The notes below the pieces were generated by a model. It was given only the letters and a program-made list of their open reading frames with translations. It was not told the origin of the DNA and did not search any database. Made by a program: the position numbers and the translations under genes. DNA of 12,148 bases, taken from NCBI GenBank assembly GCA_003022085.1, contig PXQK01000029.1, forward strand, positions 1 through 12,148. The letters are read 5' to 3'. Origin of the DNA: Halobacteriales archaeon QH_10_65_19 (lineage in GTDB: Archaea > Halobacteriota > Halobacteria > Halobacteriales > Haloarculaceae). Position 1 is the stretch's first letter, and the number at the start of each line of letters is the position of its first letter. Below are positions 1-6,467 of this stretch, piece by piece.

Positions 1-3
1 AAA

Positions 4-18
4 GGGTTTCGGAAACCC
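4..18. repeat. Short perfect hairpin in the 3' flank of the aminotransferase gene
   Basis: Six-base arms GGGTTT (4-9) and AAACCC (13-18) flank a 3-nt loop CGG. It lies about 155 bp past the stop codon of the leftward aminotransferase gene, so it could be the base of a 3' UTR structure. There is no long T-run beside it to support a terminator. The rest of 1-173 shows no convincing gene on either strand. Confidence 0.3.
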
Positions 19-173
19 GCGACGTGCCGGTGCCCACCGCCGGTTGGCCGCCCTCCTCCCGACTCATGCGGACCGGTGTGAGTCGCTCGCACCCTCTGAC
101 AACAGCGGACGTGTCTTACCGGCTCTCAGTACCGATCTTCGTCGTGTCGCTCGGGAATATCCCACCATCCGTA

Positions 174-1514
174 TTAGCTTTCCATCGCGTCGTCAGAGAT
201 CTCGAGTGCGTCGTCCAGGGCCGCGATCGCCTCGTCGACGTGTGCCTCGGTGATCGTCAACGGCGGCGTAACTACGATCGTGTTCACTGACGTGTAGAAG
301 TACACGCCGTTTTCTTTCGCCCTGTTGCCAACATCGTCAAGGACAGTCTGTCTGCTGGAGACCTTGTCACTTCGCTCCTCGAACGGAACGCGCTCGTCTT
401 CGCTTCTGGTGAGTTCGATCCCCTGGTGAAGGCCGACACCGCGGCGCTCGCCGACACTCGGGTGGCGGTCGGCCAGCGCTTCCAGTTCGGATTTCAGGTA
501 CTCGCCCATCCTCCTGGCGTTCTCGACAAGCCCGTCTTGTTCGTACGTTTCGATGGCCGCGACGCCCGCCGCACAGGCCGTCGGGTGCCCCGCGAACGTG
601 TGGCCCTGGTTGAGCAGCGTGTCCTCGAAGTACTCGGCGACCTCCTCGGTGACAGTCGTCGCAGCCAGCGGCTGGTACGACCCGGTCAATCCCTTCGCCA
701 TCGTGATGATGTCCGGCTCCGCGTCGTAGAGGGTCGATGCGAACCACTCGCCGGTCCGGCCGAACCCGGTCATAACCTCGTCACAGATCAGCAGTGCCCC
801 GTGGTCGTGTGCGATCTCCTGGAGTCGGGGCAGGTAGTCGTCGGGCGGAGTCAACACGCCGTTTGACCCGACCAGCGGTTCGACGAGTACGCCTGCGACT
901 GTGCCTCCCTCCAGTTTCAGCATCTCGTCGATGTACTCCAGGCTTTTCTCGGGGTCGAGGCTCGAGCCGTAGGCGTACGGATCGGGACCCTTGACCATCC
1001 CGGGGACCTCCGGCTGTATCTCGGGACCCTGGGCAACCCGGCGAGGATCGCCCGACGCCGACAGCGACGCCGCCGTCGCTCCGTGGTAGGAGCGGTACCG
1101 CGAGAGAATCTTGTGTTTGCCAGTGTACGTCCTGGCGATTTTGAAGGCGACTTCGTTCGCTTCCGTTCCGCTCGTGGAGTAAAACGTCTTCTTCAAGGAG
1201 CCAGGGGTGATCTCCGCCAACTTCTCCGACAGGGTGGCCCGTGGCTCCGTCGACCACCCTGGGTTGACGTAGGGCACTTCACGGATCTGGTCCGCGACAG
1301 CGTCTGCAACGCGTTCGGCGTCGTAGCCGAGACTGGTACAGACGTACTGGCTGCTGAAGTCCAGAAGCGAGTCCCCGTCGGCCGTGACGATCCGCGGTCC
1401 GTCGGTGTCGATTACCTCTGTCGGATCGAAATCCCGCTGCCGGGTCCAGGTCCCGAGCGTGTACTCCCGGTCGAGTGCTTCCGTCTCGTTCGCTTCTGAT
1501 TCGTGTTGCTTCAT
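174..1514 (-). CDS. Class III PLP-dependent aminotransferase
   Basis: The product is a 446-aa cytosolic, PLP-dependent fold-type I transaminase of class III (ornithine/omega-amino acid group). Visible hallmarks are STSGTEAN (residues 113-120, phosphate-binding region), the YHG aromatic stacking motif (143-145), DEVMTGFGRTG (245-255, with Asp245 expected to contact the pyridine nitrogen) and MAKGLTG, where Lys274 is the likely Schiff-base lysine. The segment FSSQYVCTSLGY near residue 53 resembles pyruvate- or taurine/beta-alanine-using members more than acetylornithine aminotransferases, but the amino donor cannot be fixed from sequence. Length is normal for the family and no key residue is missing. 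The ATG at 1514 sits a few bases from a predicted transcription start, so the mRNA is probably leaderless. The gene diverges from the ribosomal operon and has no metabolic partner in the window. Confidence 0.93.
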   Translation of the reverse strand: MKQHESEANETEALDREYTLGTWTRQRDFDPTEVIDTDGPRIVTADGDSLLDFSSQYVCTSLGYDAERVADAVADQIREVPYVNPGWSTEPRATLSEKLAEITPGSLKKTFYSTSGTEANEVAFKIARTYTGKHKILSRYRSYHGATAASLSASGDPRRVAQGPEIQPEVPGMVKGPDPYAYGSSLDPEKSLEYIDEMLKLEGGTVAGVLVEPLVGSNGVLTPPDDYLPRLQEIAHDHGALLICDEVMTGFGRTGEWFASTLYDAEPDIITMAKGLTGSYQPLAATTVTEEVAEYFEDTLLNQGHTFAGHPTACAAGVAAIETYEQDGLVENARRMGEYLKSELEALADRHPSVGERRGVGLHQGIELTRSEDERVPFEERSDKVSSRQTVLDDVGNRAKENGVYFYTSVNTIVVTPPLTITEAHVDEAIAALDDALEISDDAMES

Positions 1515-1540
1515 GATACTACATGGTATTACTTTACGAC

Positions 1541-1548
1541 AAAATTAA
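1541..1548 (-). promoter_or_regulatory. TATA-like box of the aminotransferase gene
   Basis: On the minus strand this reads TTAATTTT inside an A+T-rich patch, which stands out in high-G+C DNA. Its centre is about 30 bp before the ATG at 1514, which would put transcription initiation within about 5 nt of the start codon. That is the usual leaderless arrangement in haloarchaea. It is inferred by spacing only. Confidence 0.5.
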
Positions 1549-1773
1549 CCTTCTGTTGCTACTACCCTACTGACATCCATCTGTCCGCGGTTAACACTCA
1601 ATATTGTTGTGCCGACCCCCGTTTCGTTATGAATTCACTCTAGTCCGCCGATAGGGTCGTCTGTGGTTCCGCACCACTACGGCGTTACAATCCAGCTGTG
1701 TCAGTTCATGAAACACCAGTACCACGAGGTGGTCCTGAAAACAGCCGCCGAACACACTCTATCGCTTCGACGC

Positions 1774-1780
1774 TTTTAAG
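1774..1780 (+). promoter_or_regulatory. TATA box of the rpl1-rpl10-rpl12 operon
   Basis: TTTTAAG fits the haloarchaeal TATA pattern. With the usual spacing of about 25 bp, transcription should begin near 1801-1805, giving a leader of about 65 nt before the rpl1 ATG at 1869. A leader of similar size is known, as I recall, for the equivalent Halobacterium operon. Most other genes in the window look leaderless, so this 5' UTR is notable. Confidence 0.6.
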
Positions 1781-1804
1781 TGTCGCATTGGCCTCTCTAC
1801 AGCC

Positions 1805-1867
1805 GAGACAGGCATCCGCCTGTTTCACCGACCCGTAGAAGCCATTCGGCGTACTACGGAGGTGAAC
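1805..1867 (+). promoter_or_regulatory. Structured 5' leader of the ribosomal operon, candidate L1 autoregulatory site
   Basis: Two hairpins are visible. Hairpin 1 (1805-1826) has a 9-bp stem, including one G-U pair, around an ATCC loop. Hairpin 2 (1833-1859) has an outer stem CCGTAG/CTACGG, an asymmetric internal loop (AA against GTA) and an inner stem GCC/GGC around ATTC. The Shine-Dalgarno sequence GGAGGTGA (1858-1865) begins inside the 3' strand of hairpin 2, so folding would mask its first bases. Archaeal L1 proteins are known to repress their own operons by binding an mRNA mimic of their 23S rRNA site. That this leader is such a site is inference from structure and position; I did not match it base by base to the rRNA site. 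Confidence 0.5.
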
Positions 1868-1868
1868 A

Positions 1869-2507
1869 ATGGCAGATCAGGAGATAGAGGAGGCAGTCTC
1901 TCGCGCGATTGAGGGGGCACCGCCGCGGAACTTCCGCGAGACGGTCGACCTCGCCGTGAACTTGCGAGATCTTGACCTCAACGACCCATCGAACCGTGTC
2001 GACGAGAGTATCGTGCTCCCCGAGGGTACCGGCCAGGAGACGAGCATTGTTGTCTTCGCAGAGGGCGAAACCGCCGTTCGCGCGGAAGAGGTTGCAGAGG
2101 AGGTGCTCGACGCAGACGATCTGTCGGACCTCGGCGACAACGAGAACGACGCCAAGGACCTTGCGGCGGACACCGACTTCTTCCTCGCGGAGGAGAACAT
2201 GATGCAGGACATCGGGCGGTACCTGGGGACCGTGCTCGGCCCGCGGGGGAAGATGCCCGACCCGATCAGTCCCGGCGACGACGTCGTCGCGCTGGTCGAG
2301 CGGCTGAAAAACTCCGTTCAGCTGCGGAGCGGCGACCGCCGGACGTTCCACACGCGCGTCGGCGCGGAGGACATGTCCGCAGAGGAGATCGCTGACAACA
2401 TCGACGTCATCATCCGGCGGCTGGAGGCAGACCTCGAGAAAGGCCCGCTCAACCTCGACACCATCTACGTGAAAACGACAATGGGACCGGCAGTGGAGGT
2501 GGTCTGA
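1869..2507 (+). CDS. rpl1: 50S ribosomal protein L1 (uL1)
   Basis: The product is a 212-aa haloarchaeal L1, the protein of the mobile L1 stalk that binds helices 76-78 of 23S rRNA and helps eject tRNA from the E site. Recognisable stretches are [20 protein letters not shown] near residues 21-40, the hallmark [17 protein letters not shown] near 116-132, and the C-terminal [12 protein letters not shown]. Length matches the family. The start is set by a near-perfect Shine-Dalgarno GGAGGTGA three bases before the ATG, following the structured leader. It is the first gene of a three-gene operon; the stop is separated by one base from the rpl10 ATG, so translation is probably coupled. In archaea L1 is commonly the autogenous regulator of this operon. 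Confidence 0.97.
   Translation: MADQEIEEAVSRAIEGAPPRNFRETVDLAVNLRDLDLNDPSNRVDESIVLPEGTGQETSIVVFAEGETAVRAEEVAEEVLDADDLSDLGDNENDAKDLAADTDFFLAEENMMQDIGRYLGTVLGPRGKMPDPISPGDDVVALVERLKNSVQLRSGDRRTFHTRVGAEDMSAEEIADNIDVIIRRLEADLEKGPLNLDTIYVKTTMGPAVEVV
2495..2502 (+). promoter_or_regulatory. Shine-Dalgarno of rpl10 embedded in the end of rpl1
   Basis: GGAGGTGG lies in the last codons of rpl1 and ends 6 nt before the rpl10 ATG at 2509. It fixes that start and supports coupled translation of the two genes. Confidence 0.75.
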
Positions 2508-2508
2508 G

Positions 2509-3555
2509 ATGAGTACGCAGGAACGCAAAACGGAGACGATCCCGGAGTGGAAGCGCGAGGAGGTCGACGCAGTCAGCGACTTCCTCGACCGCTACGACAG
2601 CGTCGGCGTCGTCGGCATCACTGGAATTCCGAGCCAGCAGCTCCAGGACATGCGCCGGGGACTGCACGGGACTGCCGAGCTCCGCGTTTCCCGGAACACG
2701 CTGTTATCGCGGGCGCTCGAAGAGACCGGCGACGGTCTCGAACAGCTCACCGGCTACGTGAGCGGGCAGGTTGGGCTGATCGGGACCAACGCGAACCCGT
2801 TCACGCTGTACCAGCAACTGGAAGCCTCGAAGACGTCGGCGCCGATCAACGCCGGCGAGGTTGCCCCGAACGACATCGTCATCCCCGAGGGTGACACAGG
2901 AGTCGACCCGGGGCCGTTCGTGGGCGACCTCCAGAGCGTCGGCGCGAACGCCCGCATCGACGAGGGGTCGATCAGGGTGATGGAGGATTCGCCGGTGCTC
3001 GGGGCCGGCGAGGAAGTGTCGAGCGACCTCGCGAACGTCCTCTCCGAACTCGGGATTGAGCCCAAGGAAGTCGGGCTGGACCTGCGTGGCGTCTACGCCG
3101 ACGGCGTGCTGTTCGAGTCAGAGGACCTGGAGATCGACATCAAGGAGTACCGGTCGGACGTGGCGACCGCCGCGTCCAGCGCCCGGAACCTCGCAATCAA
3201 CGCGACGGTCCCGACAGCGAGCACACTGCCCGCCCTGCTTGGCAAGGCCAGCGGCGAGGCAAAGAGCCTCGGCCTGCGGGCGGGCGTCGAAGATCCGGAC
3301 GTGATGCCGGACCTCATCGGCAAGGCCGACGGCCAGGTCCGGGCGCTTGCATCCCGGATCGACGACGAGGAGGCACTGCCGGCGGAGCTGCAGGACGTCG
3401 ACGCGCCTGCCCAGCCAACTGAATCGAGCGACGACCAACCAGCGGAATCCGAGGACGCTGACGCCGACGCTGACGCCGAAGAGGAGGCAGCCGACGAAGA
3501 AGACGACGACGAGGACGACGACGGCGGCGCAGCCCTCGGAGACATGTTCGGATAA
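2509..3555 (+). CDS. rpl10: 50S ribosomal protein L10 / acidic stalk protein P0 (uL10)
   Basis: The 348-aa product anchors the ribosomal stalk: its N-terminal domain binds the GTPase-associated region of 23S rRNA, and its C-terminal helices carry L12 (aP1) dimers. The N-terminal domain is clear ([10 protein letters not shown], then [19 protein letters not shown] and [12 protein letters not shown]). It is followed by the archaeal insertion domain (residues about 110-200) and the [18 protein letters not shown] and EAKSLGL helices that form the L12-binding spine. The last 50 or so residues are a run of Asp, Glu and Ala ending in ALGDMFG, the factor-binding tail shared with L12. Length is normal. 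It sits between rpl1 (1-nt gap) and rpl12 (16-nt gap). The acidic tail creates repetitive GAC/GAG DNA that also occurs at the end of rpl12. Confidence 0.97.
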   Translation: MSTQERKTETIPEWKREEVDAVSDFLDRYDSVGVVGITGIPSQQLQDMRRGLHGTAELRVSRNTLLSRALEETGDGLEQLTGYVSGQVGLIGTNANPFTLYQQLEASKTSAPINAGEVAPNDIVIPEGDTGVDPGPFVGDLQSVGANARIDEGSIRVMEDSPVLGAGEEVSSDLANVLSELGIEPKEVGLDLRGVYADGVLFESEDLEIDIKEYRSDVATAASSARNLAINATVPTASTLPALLGKASGEAKSLGLRAGVEDPDVMPDLIGKADGQVRALASRIDDEEALPAELQDVDAPAQPTESSDDQPAESEDADADADAEEEAADEEDDDEDDDGGAALGDMFG

Positions 3556-3571
3556 CAACACCTGGAGAACA

Positions 3572-3850
3572 ATGGAATACGTATACGCAGCACTCATCCT
3601 GAACGAATCGGGCGCAGAGATCAACGAGAAGAACCTGACGAACGTCCTGGACGGGGCGGACATCGACGAGGCTGTCGCGGACGCCGCGGCCGTGCCCGCC
3701 GCGACCGGCGGCGGTGGCAGCGCTGCGCCGGCGACCGACGAACCCGCCGAGGAAGAAGACGAGGAAGCTGAGGCCGCCGAGGAAGAGGAAGACGACGAGG
3801 ACGACGACGAGGGTGACGCCGGCGAGGGACTGGGCGAACTGTTCGGCTGA
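3572..3850 (+). CDS. rpl12: 50S ribosomal protein L12 / aP1 (P1/P2 type) with an apparent internal deletion
   Basis: The product is the archaeal stalk protein that binds P0 as dimers and recruits elongation factors through its C-terminal tail. It opens with the family signature MEYVYAALILNESGAEINEK and ends with GLGELFG after a Gly/Ala hinge and an Asp/Glu tail. It is only 92 aa, whereas haloarchaeal members are usually about 110-115. From memory of the family, helix 2 (NLTxVLxAAG) is followed by a loop and helix 3 (EExRxKALVAAL), then helix 4 (xIDEAV). Here NLTNVLDG runs straight into ADIDEAVADAAA, so the loop and helix 3 are absent with the frame intact. The start follows GGAG (3564-3567), 4 nt before the ATG. 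It is the last gene of the operon. Identity is certain; whether the shortened form is real and functional is open. Confidence 0.95.
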   Translation: MEYVYAALILNESGAEINEKNLTNVLDGADIDEAVADAAAVPAATGGGGSAAPATDEPAEEEDEEAEAAEEEEDDEDDDEGDAGEGLGELFG

Positions 3851-3892
3851 CGCGACCGGTATTCTTTCGACGCACGGTTCGACCGGCCTGAC

Positions 3893-3968
3893 ACTGGTTG
3901 TTGTGAGTCGATACGGGATCGACCGCATGACCGGGCGGTCGACCCGGTACAGGGTCACAACAATCAGT
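3893..3968. repeat. Long imperfect palindrome, copy A
   Basis: Two 34-nt arms (3893-3926 and 3935-3968) match at 27 positions around an 8-nt loop. The outer arm reads ACTGGTTGTTGTGAG and the inner arm ends GGGATCGACCGC, answered by GCGGTCGACCCGG on the right. It lies 42 bp after the rpl12 stop, in a 314-bp gap with no gene (3851-4164). It shares outer and inner motifs and left/right asymmetry with copy C at 11767-11848, and the outer motif with copy B. Similar palindromes are, as I recall, scattered in other haloarchaeal genomes, but I cannot verify that here. Confidence 0.8.
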
Positions 3969-4132
3969 ACGAGAGGCCACCAGAAAACGCGTTGGAGCGG
4001 ACCAGACGAGGTGAGCACTACCGACGGCTCTCCCACGAGAACCCGTTCCGGTTCGTCCGGCTTGGCTTCTGATTCGTCGCTTCTGGCACCGCTCCGTGCT
4101 CTCGTACGCGAGACCGTCCGCCGGTGTATGGG

Positions 4133-4138
4133 TTTAAA
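4133..4138 (+). promoter_or_regulatory. TATA box of the TctA-like membrane protein gene
   Basis: TTTAAA lies 27-32 bp before the ATG at 4165, so transcription should start at or very near the start codon (leaderless). It is the only such A+T-rich hexamer just upstream. Confidence 0.65.
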
Positions 4139-4164
4139 TCCGATCACGGGGGCAGTTTGCCGGG

Positions 4165-5397
4165 ATGGGTTTCGGTGACATCGGTGTCAGCATCGCGCCT
4201 GAAACCACGTTTGTCACGCTCGCGTTCGTCGCGGCTGGTATCTTCCTCGGAACTCTCAGCGGTCTCGTCCCGGGGCTCCACGCCAACAACTTCGCGCTGC
4301 TGCTCGCCGGGTTCGCGCCCTCGATCCCCGCGGACCCGCAGTTCGTCGGCGCGGCGATGTTAGCTGCGGGTGTGACCCACACGTTCCTGGACATCGTCCC
4401 GGCACTTGCGCTCGGGGTGCCCGACCCGGCGATGGCCCCAACCGCGCTGCCGGGGCACACACTCGTCCTACAGGGACGGGGCCGGGAGGCCCTCCGGCTC
4501 TCGGCGCTCGGCAGTGCACTCGCGGTCGCCCTCGCTGTCCCGCTCGCGTTGCCCGTCACGGCCCTGATGCAGCGGATTTACCCGACGATTGCGGCGCATC
4601 TCACGCTGGTTCTCGGTACGGTCTCGGTCCTGCTCGTCGTCACAGAACGGACGACAGGTGCGCGTCTCGGCGCAGCACTGGCTCTCGGGGGCAGCGGCGT
4701 TCTCGGTATCCTCACACTCGACGTCCCGGCGGGCGGCGTACTCCCGGCGGGCGACATGCTCGCGCCGCTGTTTGCCGGCCTCTTCGGCGCACCGATCCTC
4801 ATCGAGGCACTCCGGGGCGGTGGCGTGCCGCCACAGGCCGACGCCCGGGTTACCACGAGCCGCCGGTTCGTGCTCGCGGTGGGGTTCGTCGGCACGCTCG
4901 CTGGTGCACTCGTCGGCTATCTCCCGGCGATCTCAAGCGCCATCGCCGCCGCTGGCGCGCTCGTCGTGCTCCCCCACCGTGGCCCGCGAGCCTTCGTGGT
5001 CGCGACCAGCGGCGTTAACACAGCTAACACCGTCTTCGCTCTTTTTGCACTCGTCGCGCTGGGCAACCCCCGAACGGGGGTACTGGTCGCGCTCGAAAGC
5101 GCCGGTGTGCCGCACAATCTGCCGCTGTTGCTGGGAACAGTCGGGATCGCCGCCGCGGCGGGCTTCGTCCTCGTGGTGGCTGTCGGCGACGCGTATCTCG
5201 ACGTCGTCGGTAGCCTCGACAACGCCGTCCTGTCGATCGGGGTGCTTCTCTTTCTCTGCGTGCTCGTTGTCGCCTTCACCGGGCCAGTCGGTCTGGGAGT
5301 CTTCGGAGTCAGTACGCTCGTGGGGCTGATTCCCGCCCGGTTCGGCGCCAGGCGCATGACGCTGATGGGGGTGTTGTTGGTGCCGCTGGCGCTATAG
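4165..5397 (+). CDS. TctA/DUF112-family polytopic membrane protein
   Basis: The product is a 410-aa, very hydrophobic protein with many membrane segments. It fits the archaeal branch of the TctA (tripartite tricarboxylate transporter large permease, DUF112) family. The hallmark GLVPGLHANN lies at residues 33-42, followed by a conserved-looking HTFLDIVPALALGVPDP. A second motif of the same type, GTLAGALVGYLPAISSAIA (243-261), suggests the two-fold internal repeat expected for this fold. TctA proteins normally work with a TctB membrane protein and a TctC binding protein; neither is nearby, as is usual for archaeal members, so the substrate is unknown. The start is supported by the TATA box at 4133-4138. 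It stands alone, between a palindromic repeat and a gene-poor region. Confidence 0.85.
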   Translation: MGFGDIGVSIAPETTFVTLAFVAAGIFLGTLSGLVPGLHANNFALLLAGFAPSIPADPQFVGAAMLAAGVTHTFLDIVPALALGVPDPAMAPTALPGHTLVLQGRGREALRLSALGSALAVALAVPLALPVTALMQRIYPTIAAHLTLVLGTVSVLLVVTERTTGARLGAALALGGSGVLGILTLDVPAGGVLPAGDMLAPLFAGLFGAPILIEALRGGGVPPQADARVTTSRRFVLAVGFVGTLAGALVGYLPAISSAIAAAGALVVLPHRGPRAFVVATSGVNTANTVFALFALVALGNPRTGVLVALESAGVPHNLPLLLGTVGIAAAAGFVLVVAVGDAYLDVVGSLDNAVLSIGVLLFLCVLVVAFTGPVGLGVFGVSTLVGLIPARFGARRMTLMGVLLVPLAL

Positions 5398-5475
5398 GGA
5401 GAGAACAGTTCACGTCGTCTCACAGAGACACGGGGTAACCGACCCCACCATTCGGGGGCCGGGCTACTGCGGTCC

Positions 5476-5506
5476 GTGATACCGCCGACGTGTGCGACGG
5501 TATCAC
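5476..5506. repeat. Inverted repeat with 9-bp perfect arms
   Basis: GTGATACCG (5476-5484) and CGGTATCAC (5498-5506) are perfect complements around a 13-nt spacer. It lies about 80 bp after the membrane protein stop codon, so it may be part of a 3' end structure or a protein-binding site. No T-run follows. Confidence 0.45.
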
Positions 5507-5739
5507 TGAGTTGGTATACGGCAGCCCCGGTAACAAGTGCGTCGGATGGCGAGTCGGACGGGATACTCGATCCCTCAAGCTGGATCATCAGCTACGATAC
5601 GAGAGGAGTCAGGCGGAGTATCGCCGACCTGGCGGACCGCGCCCCGGCCTTTGGGGTAGCCACAGTCGGACACGGAACACCGCCATACGAAGGGGGTAGC
5701 GACGCACTTGTCAAAACCACAACGCAGGTCCGTTCGTAG
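5476..5739 (+). pseudogene. Possible decayed C-terminus of a metallo-beta-lactamase-fold hydrolase
   Basis: This frame is open from before 5401 to a stop at 5737-5739. Its last 50 or so residues resemble the C-terminal end of MBL-fold hydrolases: SWIISYDTRGVRRSIADLA, then VATVGHGTPPYEGGSDAL with the typical GHGxP (codons for GHG at 5668-5676). Upstream, TAAPVTS sits where families of this kind have a GDALVT-type metal-binding Asp, which is lost here. The zinc-ligand HxHxDH region is absent. I read it as a remnant rather than a working enzyme. Alternatives are a small unrelated protein or chance; the match is from memory and short. Confidence 0.35.
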
Positions 5740-5765
5740 CAACCGACCGAGTCAGGGATCTCTTC

Positions 5766-5875
5766 ATACTGTCAGACGTGAGTACGTGGAGATTTCTACC
5801 CCGGAATCGTGCTGAAACGCGTCAATATACCGGTTTGCGTGTCTTGCCATTCCACAGAATCACGTCCGACAGTAT
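5766..5875. repeat. 110-bp element bounded by 25-nt imperfect inverted repeats
   Basis: The left arm 5766-5790 and the reverse complement of 5851-5875 match at 21 of 25 positions, including 15 of the outer 16 (ATACTGTCrGACGTGA). The 60-bp interior has no reading frame of note. The arms could be ends of a small non-autonomous mobile element or a large stem in an RNA. I see no convincing target-site duplication beside them. The rest of 5740-6012 is comparatively A+T-rich and shows no gene. Confidence 0.5.
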
Positions 5876-6012
5876 CAGCACGGGCGCAGTTTCGGCGAAA
5901 CTTTCTATCATACTAACAGTTAACACAAGCGCACCCAATACAACAGATAGTGCTCCGGCGAGTCATCACCGAGGCCGGCCGTCGCCCGGAGCGCTCAACC
6001 CGAGGTGAGACA

Positions 6013-6447
6013 ATGTCATCCACAGAGGAAGCCAACAAGGACATCGTTCTGAGCTATCTGGACGCGTTCAACGACCGAGACGAAAAGAGACTCGCGGAAC
6101 ACCTCGCCGCCGACGTCGTCGAGCACGGCGCACACGAAGAGTTGCACGGCCCCGACGAGATCCTGGAATTCCTGAATGCACATTTCCAGACCTTCCCTGA
6201 TTATTCGGGCGAAACCGAGGCGATGGTCGCCGAGGGTGACCTCGTCACGGTTCGGTACACTGTCAGCGGCACCCACACGGGCGAGTACCGGGACATCGAG
6301 CCGACCGGGCACAAGGCAGACTGGACCGGGATCGCCATGTACCGCGTCGACGGTGACGAGATTGCCGAGATCTGGATCGAGGAGGACCGGCTCGGGCTCC
6401 TCGAACAGCTCGAGGTTGTCGATCCGCCGGCCCATCTCCGCGTGTAG
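6013..6447 (+). CDS. SnoaL-like / ester cyclase family protein
   Basis: The product is a 144-aa single-domain protein of the NTF2-like SnoaL group (polyketide cyclase-like, often annotated ester cyclase). Recognisable features are the N-terminal helix region DIVLSYLDAFNDRD, HGPDEILEFLNAHFQTFPDY (residues 45-64), the beta-strand block GDLVTVRYTVSGTHTGEY (75-92) and the closing EIWIEEDRLGLLEQL (119-133). The family adopts an alpha+beta barrel cone with a hydrophobic pocket; in haloarchaea the substrate is unknown, so no reaction is assigned. The start at 6013 follows GAGGTGA (6003-6009) by three bases and is preferred to a longer non-ATG start upstream, whose extra residues are basic and unlike the family. 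It is monocistronic and convergent with the remnant at 6468-6765. Confidence 0.88.
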   Translation: MSSTEEANKDIVLSYLDAFNDRDEKRLAEHLAADVVEHGAHEELHGPDEILEFLNAHFQTFPDYSGETEAMVAEGDLVTVRYTVSGTHTGEYRDIEPTGHKADWTGIAMYRVDGDEIAEIWIEEDRLGLLEQLEVVDPPAHLRV

Positions 6448-6467
6448 CGCCCCTGGGGTCGGCCACG

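Larger units (their letters stand above)
1515..1868. other. Divergent intergenic region between the aminotransferase and rpl1
   Basis: This 354-bp gene-free stretch holds the leftward promoter at 1541-1548, the rightward TATA box at 1774-1780 and the rpl1 leader. Two small inverted repeats lie between: GTGGT/ACCAC at 1663-1677, and CAGTACCAC/GTGGTCCTG at 1717-1737 (8 of 9 paired). An ATG at 1709 opens only a short reading frame with no recognisable product. In many haloarchaea rpl11 lies upstream of rpl1; it is not within the roughly 1.8 kb seen here. Confidence 0.6.

Noticed and set aside
1597..1617. Possible further copy of the palindrome outer arm (AATATTGTTGTG)
   Set aside because: Only the short TTGTTGTG core matches and no partner arm is nearby; chance in an A+T-rich spot is likely.
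1709..1780. Short frame from ATG at 1709
   Set aside because: It is only about 23 codons, ends in the promoter of the ribosomal operon, has no ribosome binding site and no recognisable product.
3480..3815. GAC/GAG-rich repeats as a tandem repeat or CRISPR-like array
   Set aside because: They are codon runs of two acidic protein tails with no regular unit or spacers; no CRISPR array is present in the window.
3093..3894. Long minus-strand frames rich in serine opposite rpl10 and rpl12
   Set aside because: They are the antisense reading of the Asp/Glu codon repeats in the acidic tails of L10 and L12, and have no family resemblance.
3851..4164. A tRNA or other stable RNA gene in the gap after rpl12
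   Set aside because: No cloverleaf or T-loop signature was seen; the only structure is palindrome A.
4917..5588. 223-codon minus-strand frame over the end of the TctA-like gene
   Set aside because: Most of it lies opposite clear membrane-protein coding sequence, it is Thr/Ser/Pro/Arg-rich rather than acidic, and it matches no family I know.
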